A stretch of DNA of 64,000 nt from JBPRGG01 sp051418075 (GCA_051418075.1 JBPRGG010000071.1:1-64000), one strand, 5' to 3'. Shown: positions 39,896 to 49,668, counted from the first letter of the stretch. Numbers and translations: made by a program. Notes: generated by a model from the sequence alone, not told the origin.

Positions 39896-40672
39896 ATGAA
39901 AGAGCTCGAGTTTTTCAAATATCAGGGAACAGGCAATGATTTCATATTTATTGATAACAGGGAAAAGCATTTCGATAAAAAGAACCGGCAACTAATCAGT
40001 TTTTTGTGTGATCGAAAGTTCGGCATTGGAGCAGACGGTATTGTATTGATTGAAAATCACGTCAAACATGATTTTGAGATGATTTACTTTAATCCTGATT
40101 CCAGTCAAAGCTTTTGTGGTAATGCCAGTCGATGCGCCATACATTTTGCCAGTTATTTGAATATGATTCATGATGAAGCTGAATTTTTAGCCATCGATGG
40201 GGTGCATCGCGGATTTATAAAAGGTGACCTGGTTCATTTAGCCATGGCCCAGGTAAACCAGGTTAAACCAGTAGGCCCGGATTTTTTTATTAATACAGGT
40301 TCTCCCCACCATGTAGCATTTGTCCCTGCATTAGATCAACTTGATGTATATCAGGAAGGTCACAAAATCCGTTATAATCAGACCTACAAGAACCAGGGAA
40401 CCAATGTAAATTTTGTTGAGTTATTATCGGGAAATGAAATTTATGTCAGAACCTACGAACGTGGTGTGGAAAATGAAACTTTGTCATGTGGAACTGGTGT
40501 AACTGCCTCCGCTCTGGCTGTTTCTCTGAAAAATTATGAAAGCCCTGTAAAAATTAAAACCAGGGGTGGTGATCTCCAAGTAAGCTTTACCAGGAATGAA
40601 AACCACCAATTTACAGATATCTACCTGATCGGACCGGCAGTTCAGGTTTTTCAGGGTTCTATTAAGGTATGA
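39896..40672 (+). CDS. dapF: Diaminopimelate epimerase
   Basis: Converts LL- to meso-diaminopimelate for lysine and peptidoglycan synthesis. The 258 residues carry both catalytic cysteines: Cys74 in SFCGNASRC and Cys198 in LSCGTGVTASA, plus GNDFIFID and KFGIGADGIV near the N-terminus and the ERGVENET block. Length is slightly short (usual about 275). Transcribed alone; the weak -7-like sequence TACCTTTA lies at 39867-39874. secA follows 66 bp later. Confidence 0.96.
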   Translation: MKELEFFKYQGTGNDFIFIDNREKHFDKKNRQLISFLCDRKFGIGADGIVLIENHVKHDFEMIYFNPDSSQSFCGNASRCAIHFASYLNMIHDEAEFLAIDGVHRGFIKGDLVHLAMAQVNQVKPVGPDFFINTGSPHHVAFVPALDQLDVYQEGHKIRYNQTYKNQGTNVNFVELLSGNEIYVRTYERGVENETLSCGTGVTASALAVSLKNYESPVKIKTRGGDLQVSFTRNENHQFTDIYLIGPAVQVFQGSIKV

Positions 40673-40738
40673 TTATTGTGCAAAAAGAATAACAGAATTT
40701 GATTTTAAGCATTTTTATATAAGAAAGAGTTTATTAAG

Positions 40739-43700
40739 ATGTTAGATATAATTACCAAGGGTATTGCCAAAGTTTTTGGCACCAAATCAGAACGGGATAT
40801 CAAGATCATATTACCCATTGTGGAAGACATTAAGCTGGAATACAGCAAATTACACGATATTTCTGATGATGAATTAAGAGACAAAACCAACCAGATAAGA
40901 AACACCATAGATCAGGAACTGTCTGAGATCGATCAAGAGATCAAAACGCTTCATCAAGATATCGAGGATGATCCTGATATGGATGTCAATGACAAAGAAG
41001 TTATTTTTGATAAAATTGACAGTCTGGAAGAAGACCGAAACAAACAACTGGAAGTAGTTTTGAATAAAGTACTTCCCCTCGGTTTTGCAGTGGTGAGAGA
41101 AACAGCCTTAAGATTAAAAGAAAAAGGCAAACTGGAGGTGAAAGCCACCATGTTTGACAAAAAAATTGCTGCTCAAAGAAAAGGTGTAGAAATTGAGGGT
41201 GAGAAGGCTATCTGGCACAACAGCTGGTTAGCCGCAGGACATGAAATCACCTGGTCTATGGTGCATTATGATGTACAGTTAATTGGTGGAGTAGTTTTAC
41301 ACCAGGGTAAAATTGCCGAAATGGCCACCGGAGAAGGTAAAACCCTGGTGGCTACATTACCTGCTTTTTTAAACGCCCTGGCCAGAAGAGGAGTGCATAT
41401 TGTAACAGTAAATGATTATCTGGCTAAAAGGGATTCAGAATGGATGGGCCCTATTTTTGAGTTTCATGGCCTCACAGTAGATTGTATTGACAAACACGAA
41501 CCTAATTCAGAATCCAGAAGGCAAGCCTACCAGGCCGACATTACCTATGGTACCAATAATGAATTCGGGTTTGATTACCTCAGGGATAATATGGCTCGCG
41601 AACCGCAGGACCTGGTACAAAGAAAACATCATTATACTATGGTAGATGAGGTAGACTCCGTATTAATAGATGATGCCAGAACGCCATTAATTATCTCTGG
41701 ACCGGTACCCAGGGGAGATGAACATCAGTTTTATGAACTAAAACCACGAGTAGCTAAACTGGTAGATGCCCAGCGGAAACTGGTTTCCCAGTTTTTACTA
41801 GATGCCAAAAGACATATCAAAAATGGTGATGAAAAGGAAGGTGGATTGGCCTTATTCAGGGCTTACAGGGGATTACCTAAATACAAACCACTGATAAAGT
41901 TTCTCAGTGAAACAGGAATGAGGCAGATTCTGCAAAAAACAGAAAATTTTTATTTGCAGGATAATTCTAAAATGATGCCCGATGCCGATGCACCCTTGTA
42001 TTTTACTATTGATGAAAAGAACAATAGCATTGAATTGACTGAAAAGGGGATTGATAATATGACCATGGAAGGTGAAGATGCTAATTTCTTTATTTTACCT
42101 GACATCGGAATTGAAATTGCCAACATTGAAAATAATACGGAGATATCTGAACAGGATCAGCTGGCCCAGAAAGAAGCGTTGATCAGTGACTATACTGTAA
42201 AAGCAGATCGAATCCACACGGTCAACCAGTTACTGAAAGCCTATACATTGTTTGAAAAAGACCAGGAATATATTATAGTCGATGGTAAGGTTAAAATCGT
42301 AGATGAACAAACCGGAAGGGTGATGGAAGGAAGACGTTACTCTGATGGTTTACACCAGGCTATTGAAGCCAAAGAAATGGTGAAAGTGGAAGATGCCACT
42401 CAAACCTATGCCACCATTACATTGCAAAATTACTTCCGGATGTATCATAAACTTGCAGGTATGACCGGTACAGCCGAAACAGAAGCGGGTGAATTCTGGG
42501 AAATCTATAAACTGGATGTAGTGGTAATTCCTACCAATGAACCCATTGTCCGGGATGACAAAGAAGATATGGTCTTTAAGACTGTAAGGGAAAAGTTCAA
42601 TGCGGTAAGAGACGAGATCATAGAATTGACCAAAAAGGGCAGACCGGTATTGGTTGGTACTACTTCGGTGGAAATATCGGAATTGCTTAGCCGGATGCTC
42701 AACCTGGCCAAAATCAAACACCAGGTATTAAATGCCAAACAACATGCCCGGGAAGCAGAGGTAGTCTCAGAAGCGGGCAAACCAGGCACAGTTACCATCG
42801 CTACCAATATGGCTGGTCGGGGTACCGACATCAAATTGACCGAAGAGTCACGAAAAGCTGGCGGTTTGGCTATTATCGGAACCGAACGACACGAATCCCG
42901 ACGGGTTGACCGCCAATTAAGAGGACGATCAGGCCGGCAGGGTGATCCAGGATCTTCTCAATTCTTTGTATCTCTGGAAGATAACCTGATGCGGTTGTTT
43001 GGATCTGACCGTATTGCTAAACTGATGGACCGAATGGGTTTGAAAGAAGGAGAAGTGATTCAACATTCCATGATCACCAAATCCATAGAAAGAGCCCAGA
43101 AAAAAGTTGAAGAAAACAACTTTTCTATCCGTAAAAGGCTTTTGGAGTACGATGATGTGATGAATTCCCAGCGGGAACTGATCTATAAAAGAAGGAAAAA
43201 TGCATTATTTGGAGAAAGACTGCAGCTGGACATTATGAATATTCTTTACGATACTTCTGAAGATCTGGTATTCAGCAATAAAGTATCTGAAAATTATGAA
43301 GGATTTAAATTGAACAGTCTTGGAGTTTTGGGGGTGGATTATGAGATAGATGAAGAAGAATTTAAAAAAATATCCAACCAAGAATTAACCAATAATCTAT
43401 TCGATGCTGCTTATCAGCATTATAAAGAAAAGAACGATTTTATCAGAAAGCAGGCATTCCCCATTATCAAAGATATTCACCAGACCAGGGGAGCAACCCT
43501 GGAAGACATACTGGTTCCATTTACTGATGGCAAAAAACAAATAGGTGTGGCCTCACCCCTGGAAAAAAATGTAAATTCTGAATGCCGGGAGCTGATAAAA
43601 TCCATGGAAAAATATGCCTCCCTGGCTATTATAGATCAGGCATGGAAGGAGCATCTTAGGGAAATGGATGATTTAAAACAGTCGGTACAAAATGCAGTAT

Positions 43701-44107
43701 ACGAACAAAAAGATCCACTTTTGATCTATAAGTTTGAAGCATTTGAATTGTTTAAGCGATTTGTATCCAAAGTAAATGAAGATACTGTATCCTTCCTGAT
43801 GAAAGCAGCAATCCCGATCAAGGAGCCGGAAGAAGTAAAAGAAGCCCGCCGGCAACGCAGAAGGGAAAAATTGGAAGAAAGTAAGGAGGAATCCAAATCA
43901 TTATTGAATGATGGTAGGGAAAATAGGCCTCCGGTGGAAAAAATGGCCCCTGTAAAGTCGCAGAAGGTAGCAGGCAGAAATGACAGGGTAACTGTACAGT
44001 ATATGGATGGCAGTGTGAAGGAAAATGTGAAGTATAAAACCATAGAAGAAGATATTAAAAATAATAAATGTGTAATCATTGAAAGCACCAAAGGAGGAGT
44101 ATCCTGA
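40739..44107 (+). CDS. secA: Preprotein translocase ATPase SecA (long Bacteroidota form)
   Basis: Motor of the Sec pathway. The 1122-residue protein has Walker A MATGEGKTLVA (about 195-205), MVDEVDSVLIDDARTPLIISG, NMAGRGTDIKL, RQLRGRSGRQGDPGSSQF and the helical scaffold (VEENNFSIRKRLLEYDDVMNSQRE). It has an acidic coiled insertion near 55-100 and another at about 340-400, explaining the excess over the about 900-residue E. coli protein. The C-terminus ends in VTVQYMDGS and KCVIIESTKGG and has no CxC-x8-CH/C zinc motif, so SecB binding through that tail is not expected. Confidence 0.97.
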   Translation: MLDIITKGIAKVFGTKSERDIKIILPIVEDIKLEYSKLHDISDDELRDKTNQIRNTIDQELSEIDQEIKTLHQDIEDDPDMDVNDKEVIFDKIDSLEEDRNKQLEVVLNKVLPLGFAVVRETALRLKEKGKLEVKATMFDKKIAAQRKGVEIEGEKAIWHNSWLAAGHEITWSMVHYDVQLIGGVVLHQGKIAEMATGEGKTLVATLPAFLNALARRGVHIVTVNDYLAKRDSEWMGPIFEFHGLTVDCIDKHEPNSESRRQAYQADITYGTNNEFGFDYLRDNMAREPQDLVQRKHHYTMVDEVDSVLIDDARTPLIISGPVPRGDEHQFYELKPRVAKLVDAQRKLVSQFLLDAKRHIKNGDEKEGGLALFRAYRGLPKYKPLIKFLSETGMRQILQKTENFYLQDNSKMMPDADAPLYFTIDEKNNSIELTEKGIDNMTMEGEDANFFILPDIGIEIANIENNTEISEQDQLAQKEALISDYTVKADRIHTVNQLLKAYTLFEKDQEYIIVDGKVKIVDEQTGRVMEGRRYSDGLHQAIEAKEMVKVEDATQTYATITLQNYFRMYHKLAGMTGTAETEAGEFWEIYKLDVVVIPTNEPIVRDDKEDMVFKTVREKFNAVRDEIIELTKKGRPVLVGTTSVEISELLSRMLNLAKIKHQVLNAKQHAREAEVVSEAGKPGTVTIATNMAGRGTDIKLTEESRKAGGLAIIGTERHESRRVDRQLRGRSGRQGDPGSSQFFVSLEDNLMRLFGSDRIAKLMDRMGLKEGEVIQHSMITKSIERAQKKVEENNFSIRKRLLEYDDVMNSQRELIYKRRKNALFGERLQLDIMNILYDTSEDLVFSNKVSENYEGFKLNSLGVLGVDYEIDEEEFKKISNQELTNNLFDAAYQHYKEKNDFIRKQAFPIIKDIHQTRGATLEDILVPFTDGKKQIGVASPLEKNVNSECRELIKSMEKYASLAIIDQAWKEHLREMDDLKQSVQNAVYEQKDPLLIYKFEAFELFKRFVSKVNEDTVSFLMKAAIPIKEPEEVKEARRQRRREKLEESKEESKSLLNDGRENRPPVEKMAPVKSQKVAGRNDRVTVQYMDGSVKENVKYKTIEEDIKNNKCVIIESTKGGVS

Positions 44108-44134
44108 CCTGGGAGCTTTCCAGCTCATACCGCT

Positions 44135-44638
44135 ATGCAAAAGATCGTTTTTTTATTATTGGCCTCGGGTGTTTTGTTTTACGCCTGTGCTCCTAAAGCC
44201 TCTAAAAGTTCAACTGGTGTTAATATTCAGGAAGACCTGGCTCAATATCGTTCTGACTATGAATACCAGTCAGACTTACCCCAGCCTTCTGAAGAGTTGT
44301 ATGGCCCTGAAACTAATGTAACACCTACCAATGATATGACTGCTCGCATCAATACCTTATTGGATAGCATAGCAGTCCGGAATAAAAAACTTAACTATGT
44401 TCAGGGATTTACCATCATCATTCCTGCTCAAAACCCATCAGATGCCGGTCAGATCAGGCAAGGAATCTATGAATTGATTCCAGATGCTAATCCTAAACCC
44501 TTTTTTGATCCACCCAATTATAAAGTAAAGGTGGGTAAATTCTACACCAGGTTAGAAGCACAAAAATCCTACAGCATGATTAAGGAGTCTTTCCCTAAAG
44601 CCATTTTGGTGCCGGAACGTATTGCTTTAAATTATTAG
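44135..44638 (+). CDS. SPOR-like lipoprotein
   Basis: The 167-residue protein has a lipoprotein signal ending in FYACAP (Cys18). A disordered stretch to about 80 is followed by a C-terminal SPOR-like domain (YVQGFTIIIPAQNPSDAGQIRQGIYE; YKVKVGKFYTRLEAQKSYSMIKESFP). SPOR domains bind peptidoglycan denuded of stem peptides, so a cell-envelope role is likely. It starts 28 bp after secA and the M20 peptidase gene follows 5 bp later, suggesting a secA-SPOR-M20 unit. Confidence 0.82.
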   Translation: MQKIVFLLLASGVLFYACAPKASKSSTGVNIQEDLAQYRSDYEYQSDLPQPSEELYGPETNVTPTNDMTARINTLLDSIAVRNKKLNYVQGFTIIIPAQNPSDAGQIRQGIYELIPDANPKPFFDPPNYKVKVGKFYTRLEAQKSYSMIKESFPKAILVPERIALNY

Positions 44639-44643
44639 CCGTT

Positions 44644-45831
44644 ATGGGAATTAAAGAAAAGGTAAAGGAATTGGCTGGTAAGCATCACAGCCAGATCATA
44701 TCCTACAGAAGACATCTGCATAGTCATCCGGAATTATCCTTTCAGGAACATCAAACCGCAGCTTTTGTTACCGATGTATTGAAGCAAATGGGTTTAGCCC
44801 CCCAAACCGGAATAGCGGATACTGGTGTGGTGGTTTTGATCCAGGGAAAGGATCCTCAGTCAAAAACAGTAGCCCTGAGGGCAGATATGGATGCTTTGCC
44901 CATTGTGGAAGAAAATGATGTGCCCTATAAATCCCAAAATAAAGGAGTTATGCACGCCTGTGGACATGATGTCCATACCTCAAGTCTTTTAGGCACCGCA
45001 TATATTCTCCATCAACTCAAAGATTCTTTCAGAGGCACTGCCAAACTGATCTTTCAACCGGGGGAGGAAAAAATCCCGGGAGGAGCCTCTTTAATGATCA
45101 AAGAGGGTGTGTTGAAAGATCCACCTACCCAGGAAATCTTGGGCCAACATGTAATGCCTCTGATTCCGGTAGGAAAAGTGGGGTTTAAGGAGGGCATGTA
45201 TATGGCCAGCGCCGATGAAATATATATGACCATTAAAGGAAAAGGTGGCCATGCTGCCATGCCAGATATCAATATAGACCCTGTATTAATTACTGCGCAT
45301 ATTATTGTAGCTTTACAGCAGATCGTAAGCAGACAAGCCAGCCCTAAAGTGCCTACAGTTTTGTCATTTGGGAAAGTAATGGCACAAGGTGCGACTAATG
45401 TTATACCTAATGAAGTTATGGTTGAAGGAACTTTCCGAACCATGGATGAATCCTGGAGAGCTCAGGCACATCAAAGCATTAAAAAAATGGCGGAAAATAT
45501 AGCCCAATCCATGGGAGGCAGCTGCGAGATCAATATTATGAAAGGCTACCCTTTTCTTAAAAATACCCCGGAACTTACTCAAAGGGTCAGAAAAGCAGCT
45601 GAAGACTATCTGGGACAGGAGAATGTGGTAGACCTGGATCTTTGGATGGCAGCTGAAGATTTCGCCTATTATACTCAGAACGTGGATGCATGTTTCTACC
45701 GGCTGGGGGTAGGTAACCCGGCCAAAGGAATTACATCCTCTGTACACACCCCCACATTTGATATTGATGAGGATGCCCTAAGAATAGGATCTGGTTTGAT
45801 GGCCTGGCTTACCATTCAGGAATTAAGCTAG
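44644..45831 (+). CDS. M20-family amidohydrolase (hippurate hydrolase-like)
   Basis: The 395-residue metallohydrolase has LRADMDALP, the metal-binding HACGHDVHTS (Cys106, His108), the catalytic glutamate in QPGEEKIPGGA, and the lid-dimerisation domain containing GKGGHAAMPD. The signature fits the M20D group (amidohydrolases acting on N-acyl amino acids or similar). The C-terminal HTPTFDIDEDAL carries the last ligand histidine. The substrate is unknown. No signal peptide, so it acts in the cytoplasm. 5 bp after the SPOR lipoprotein gene. Confidence 0.93.
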   Translation: MGIKEKVKELAGKHHSQIISYRRHLHSHPELSFQEHQTAAFVTDVLKQMGLAPQTGIADTGVVVLIQGKDPQSKTVALRADMDALPIVEENDVPYKSQNKGVMHACGHDVHTSSLLGTAYILHQLKDSFRGTAKLIFQPGEEKIPGGASLMIKEGVLKDPPTQEILGQHVMPLIPVGKVGFKEGMYMASADEIYMTIKGKGGHAAMPDINIDPVLITAHIIVALQQIVSRQASPKVPTVLSFGKVMAQGATNVIPNEVMVEGTFRTMDESWRAQAHQSIKKMAENIAQSMGGSCEINIMKGYPFLKNTPELTQRVRKAAEDYLGQENVVDLDLWMAAEDFAYYTQNVDACFYRLGVGNPAKGITSSVHTPTFDIDEDALRIGSGLMAWLTIQELS

Positions 45832-45864
45832 AAAATATTCTAATTCAGGTATTTTATGATCTAG

Positions 45865-47010
45865 TTATTTAATGATGGCTTCCCGAAGGTCTGCATTGAT
45901 GGCAAAAGCCAGTAGCAAAGAAACTATTAAGCCTATTGCTGCATAAAGAGCATCTTTACTGATCATACGGAGAGATTTTCTGATTGAACGTTTGCGTTTC
46001 AAAGCTCTCTTCTTCGAAAAGCTAATGGCCAGTTCCCTTCCACCAAGTAATCCAATAAATACCCAGGTAGTACTCATAGGAATCACACTTACCTCTTTAA
46101 AGTAGAACAAAATGGTAGCATAAACAAAGTCGACAATGGTAGCTGCCCTCACATCTGTCACACCAGATTTTTCATTGACAATACCCTGGATCTTATCACC
46201 TTTTAAATAAAAAAGAAGCCCTAATCCAAAAAAGATATAGGCGGCAAATCCGATAAACTGATAAATATTCAGGCTTCTGGGTAAAAATATTGCAATATTG
46301 GCCGCATCCTGCATGATCCAAGCCGACCATAAAAAGCCACTTGTGATCCACTGGAAATAACGCCAACTGGGATGTGGCTTGCCTTTAAAGTAATGCTTTA
46401 CAAAATGTGCAATGATATACCATACAATAATAGCAGCAATAAATGCCAGAAAATATCCCGATAAGCTTTTCTTTAAAACATCAACTATGGCTGTGCCCTG
46501 AGAGGAAAAAGCACTGAGTAACAATATTGAAGTAGAAACAGGCATTCTCATCCTGGTTAGAATCAACAAAATAACAGGGGCGCTTAATTGGAGAAAACTA
46601 AAAGAATCTGGTGCTTCGGCAAAACCTTTGGCCTGAAGTCGCTGGTAGCTCACATCCCCATCATAAATGATCCAGCTATAAGTAACTGTTATCAAAAAGA
46701 TCCCTCCCATAAACAACCATAAATAATACCATCTTTTATGAATGTTGGAAGAAATAAATGTTCCGATGGTTTGAATGCTGTCATTGGCAATGGCTGAATA
46801 ACCCGCCATGGCAAATCCAAACCACATGGCAATCTGGGGATGAGGAGATACAGAACCTGCCACAAACAGAAGAATGGCAATCAGGGTAATAAAAACACTT
46901 TCTCTACGGGTAATGTCAAAAATTTGATAAACTATAGGAGAAAGCTTTTCCTGACTGATCTTCTCCGTAACTTTTTTAGACATATTAAAAAAGAATTTAT
47001 TTTCCTCCAC
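45865..47010 (-). CDS. PiT-like phosphate permease family membrane protein (divergent)
   Basis: The 381-residue protein has about nine to ten hydrophobic segments. Two blocks resemble the inverted repeat of inorganic phosphate (PiT) transporters: block 1 has YSAIANDSIQTIGTF (like GANDVANAFGT) and RMPVSTSILLLSAF (like PVSTTHSIVGA); block 2 has GVTDVRAATIVDF and VIPMSTTWVFIGLLGGREL (like PVSTTHVLVGAILG). The aspartates after AN and in TD are kept. Similarity is weak overall, so the phosphate assignment is inference. It is divergent from an Na/Pi-type transporter gene, 300 bp away. Confidence 0.7.
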   Translation of the reverse strand: MEENKFFFNMSKKVTEKISQEKLSPIVYQIFDITRRESVFITLIAILLFVAGSVSPHPQIAMWFGFAMAGYSAIANDSIQTIGTFISSNIHKRWYYLWLFMGGIFLITVTYSWIIYDGDVSYQRLQAKGFAEAPDSFSFLQLSAPVILLILTRMRMPVSTSILLLSAFSSQGTAIVDVLKKSLSGYFLAFIAAIIVWYIIAHFVKHYFKGKPHPSWRYFQWITSGFLWSAWIMQDAANIAIFLPRSLNIYQFIGFAAYIFFGLGLLFYLKGDKIQGIVNEKSGVTDVRAATIVDFVYATILFYFKEVSVIPMSTTWVFIGLLGGRELAISFSKKRALKRKRSIRKSLRMISKDALYAAIGLIVSLLLAFAINADLREAIIK

Positions 47011-47310
47011 ACTGGCGGTTCAATGACCACCGTAAAGGTATTAAGTCTCTGGTAGTTTTCTATATTAAGTTTTTGTTAAGTAAAACTTAAATCTACCTCT
47101 TACTATATCTTTAAAGCCCTACCAGAATTAGCTGCCTAAAGATAAACATAATAGCTATTAAAATCAGGATTAAGCTAATATTAACTTAACAATTTAAAAC
47201 AACTTGAAATTTTAAAATAAATAAATAAAGCCTTAGCTTTACAGCTAAACTACTTAGAAAGATGCAACTTTTTTTCCCTTTTCTATAATTTCTAAAATTT
47301 GACAGCATAG
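47011..47310. other. 300-bp divergent region between two phosphate-type transporters
   Basis: No gene. It contains an inverted repeat with 9-bp arms, TTAAGTTTT (47065-47073) and AAAACTTAA (47082-47090), with a further TTAAGT inside (47076-47081) and another at 47041-47046. A second TTAAG-N10-CTTAA lies at 47170-47189. See the separate feature and finding. Confidence 0.6.
47065..47090. promoter_or_regulatory. Palindromic operator candidate
   Basis: Perfect 9-bp arms separated by 8 nt. The arms contain TTAAGT, which also occurs as a direct repeat with an 11-bp step (47065 and 47076), one helical turn. A regulator site shared by the two divergent transporter genes is plausible, but AT-rich DNA makes such repeats easier by chance. 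Confidence 0.45.
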
Positions 47311-48438
47311 ATGGTGGAAGATCAAAAAGAATTTAGAGAAAGATCTATTGGTAATATTCTCTCTCAGGTGGCCCTGATCCTAATTGTTCTTTACGTATTT
47401 TTATTGTCTATTGACCTGTTAAGCAGTTCATTTACTTTACTGGGTAAAGAGGCAGTGAAATCATTTATTTTACTTACCTCCAACCCTTTCACCAGCCTTT
47501 TCATTGGCTTGTTGGTCACTGCCATTATTCAAAGCAGTTCTACGGTGACCTCTATGGTAGTTGCTTTAGTGGCTACGGGATCAATGGAATTGCACAATGC
47601 CATACCGATGATCATGGGAGCCAATATTGGCACCACACTTACCAGCAGCCTTGTTTCATTGGCTTTTATTGCCAAAAGAAAAGAATTCCGTAAGGCCATT
47701 TCTGCCGGTATTATTCATGATATCTTTAATATAATCGTCACAATCATTATATTTCCGCTGGAATATTATTATGGATTTTTGTCCAGATTAACCCCAATTG
47801 TATCCCGTTGGATCACTCCATCTCTGTTTAATGGAAACAATGAAGGATTTAACCTCAATGCTTTCTATACTTCTTATTTCAGTCATTCGATCAATGAATT
47901 GATAAACAATCCCTTTATTTCTATCATATTGGCATTCTTCCTGCTTTTTGGTTCCATCAAAATCTTATCCAGCTTGATATATAAGCTGTTACAGGGAGAA
48001 TTTAGTGAAAAGCTGAGCCAGCATCTGCACAGCCCCATCACCTCTTTTTCCTGGGGAACTTTACTTACTGCGGCTGTTCAGTCCAGTTCTATCACAACCT
48101 CACTGATCGTGCCGGTAGTTGCTACCGGAAAGATCAATCTAAAAAAAGCATTTCCTTTTATAATGGGTGCCAACATTGGCACCACCATCACGGCTTTTCT
48201 GGCAGCAATGTTCAAGTCAGAGTCAGCTGTGAGTATTGCTGTGGCTCACTTGTTATTTAACTTGTTGGGAGTTTTAATTTTTCTTCCTTTTCCCGTTTTG
48301 CGCAATATCCCGGTCATGATATCCCGCGAAGTGGGTAAAGCAACTATGAAACACCGGCTGATAGGTTTGATTTATATTATTGCTACATTCTTTTTGATCC
48401 CCTTTTTATTGATTTACTTTTATGAAATGAATCAATAA
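47311..48438 (+). CDS. Na/Pi cotransporter family protein
   Basis: The 375-residue membrane protein has the two PF02690 repeats: QSSSTVTSMVVALVATGS followed by IMGANIGTTLTSSL, and QSSSITTSLIVPVVATGK followed by IMGANIGTTITAFL. These QSS and GANIGTT motifs form the substrate and sodium sites of NptA-type phosphate symporters. It lacks the C-terminal PhoU-like domain of many bacterial homologues. It transports phosphate or another anion across the inner membrane. Divergent from a PiT-like gene. Confidence 0.92.
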   Translation: MVEDQKEFRERSIGNILSQVALILIVLYVFLLSIDLLSSSFTLLGKEAVKSFILLTSNPFTSLFIGLLVTAIIQSSSTVTSMVVALVATGSMELHNAIPMIMGANIGTTLTSSLVSLAFIAKRKEFRKAISAGIIHDIFNIIVTIIIFPLEYYYGFLSRLTPIVSRWITPSLFNGNNEGFNLNAFYTSYFSHSINELINNPFISIILAFFLLFGSIKILSSLIYKLLQGEFSEKLSQHLHSPITSFSWGTLLTAAVQSSSITTSLIVPVVATGKINLKKAFPFIMGANIGTTITAFLAAMFKSESAVSIAVAHLLFNLLGVLIFLPFPVLRNIPVMISREVGKATMKHRLIGLIYIIATFFLIPFLLIYFYEMNQ

Positions 48439-48545
48439 CAATTACATCCCACAAGATATTAATTGATTAATTTTTTCTCCTTAATTGATTTGCTTAATTT
48501 TAGAGTCTATAATTTTTATTCTGAAAAAAACCTAAACTTTTTATT

Positions 48546-48923
48546 ATGAATAGCTCAATAGAACAAAAAGCAGAAGAAGTAAAGGAACTGACTAAAGACC
48601 TGAAAAAAACTCTGCAAGAAGACCTGAATGAAGCCCAGGAAGAAGCATCAGAACTTAATTGGCCCATTTTAATTGCTGGAGGAGCAGTTTTAGCTGGGTT
48701 TACTTTAACTACTTGGTTTTTTGGAAAAAGAAAGAGTAATAAAAAGTCTTCGGCATCTGATAATGTTCAGGATAAAGTATCAGTTCATACACCCAAGGAA
48801 GAGTCTTTTTTAGCCAGGGTGCTTAAGGAGCAAATCTCGATGTTTGTGATCTTTCTGCTGAGAAAAAAAGTTCTGCAGTGGATGGAAAGGTATGATATTA
48901 TAGATGGAAAAGAAGATATATAA
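48546..48923 (+). CDS. Hypothetical single-pass membrane protein
   Basis: The 125 residues have a charged amphipathic helix at the N-terminus (about 1-38, KAEEVKELTKDLKKTLQEDL), one transmembrane segment (about 40-60, WPILIAGGAVLAGFTLTTWFF), a basic linker and a C-terminal helical part (ISMFVIFLLRKKVLQWMERY) that may associate with the membrane. No family recognised. Its last 20 bp overlap the start of the prenylglyceryl-phosphate synthase gene, so the two are probably translationally coupled; a role with membrane lipids is only suggested by that. Confidence 0.7.
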   Translation: MNSSIEQKAEEVKELTKDLKKTLQEDLNEAQEEASELNWPILIAGGAVLAGFTLTTWFFGKRKSNKKSSASDNVQDKVSVHTPKEESFLARVLKEQISMFVIFLLRKKVLQWMERYDIIDGKEDI

Positions 48924-49668
48924 TCACCTGATCAAAAAATGCCAAAAAGGGTATAAATCTCTGGCTGTATTATTGGATCCTGATAAAACAGACCTGACCA
49001 GGCTAAAATACTTATTAAATATTTGCATGGAAAACAAGGTAGACTACCTGATGGTAGGAGGTAGTCTGATCATGCATTTCAGCATTGAACAAATTGTACA
49101 GATAATTAAAGGGCATTGCAATATTCCGGTGATCCTTTTTCCCGGCAATAGCTTTCACCTGGATTTTTCAGTAGATGCCATCCTTTTTCTGTCACTGATA
49201 TCCGGTCGCAATCCAGACTATTTGATCGGTCAGCAGATGTTGGCTGCTCCTCTGATCAAAAAACATGGAATTGAAAGTATTAGTACCGGGTATATGCTGG
49301 TGAATTCCGGCGCTCCCACCACTGCCTCATACGTTAGTCATACCATTCCCATCCCCAATCATAAACCGGAAATTGCTGCCGCCACAGCCATGGCTGGTGA
49401 AATGTTAGGTATGAAACAAATATATCTTGATGCCGGAAGTGGTGCAGAAAAGCCTGTTTCTACCGGTATAATTGAAGCAGTCAGGAAATCAGTCAATTGT
49501 CCCTTGCTGGTGGGAGGCGGATTAAACTGCTCAGAAAAGGCACTACAGGCAGTACAGGCCGGAGCAGATTTACTGGTAATAGGTAATGGGGTAGAAAAAA
49601 ACCCCGAATTGATCATCGAGGTTTCCGAAAAACTGGGTGAACTCAACCAGTCTTTAGATATTTATTAA
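48904..49668 (+). CDS. Heptaprenyl/geranylgeranylglyceryl phosphate synthase (PcrB/GGGPS family)
   Basis: Joins a polyprenyl diphosphate to sn-glycerol 1-phosphate, forming an ether lipid precursor. The 254-residue TIM barrel has LAVLLDPDKTDL (17-28), MVGGSL, ILFPGNSFHLD, YLDAGSGAEKPV and VGGGLNCSEKA and GADLLVIGNG at the phosphate site, all diagnostic of the family. Bacteroidota carry group II members, usually annotated geranylgeranylglyceryl phosphate synthase. The gene overlaps the small membrane protein upstream by 20 bp, and its 3' end overlaps the convergent AraC gene by 15 bp. Confidence 0.93.
   Translation: MEKKIYNHLIKKCQKGYKSLAVLLDPDKTDLTRLKYLLNICMENKVDYLMVGGSLIMHFSIEQIVQIIKGHCNIPVILFPGNSFHLDFSVDAILFLSLISGRNPDYLIGQQMLAAPLIKKHGIESISTGYMLVNSGAPTTASYVSHTIPIPNHKPEIAAATAMAGEMLGMKQIYLDAGSGAEKPVSTGIIEAVRKSVNCPLLVGGGLNCSEKALQAVQAGADLLVIGNGVEKNPELIIEVSEKLGELNQSLDIY

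Noticed and set aside
45054..45747. Two minus-strand frames (129 and 127 codons) inside the M20 gene
   Set aside because: Shadows of a strongly conserved hydrolase; they overlap each other in different frames.
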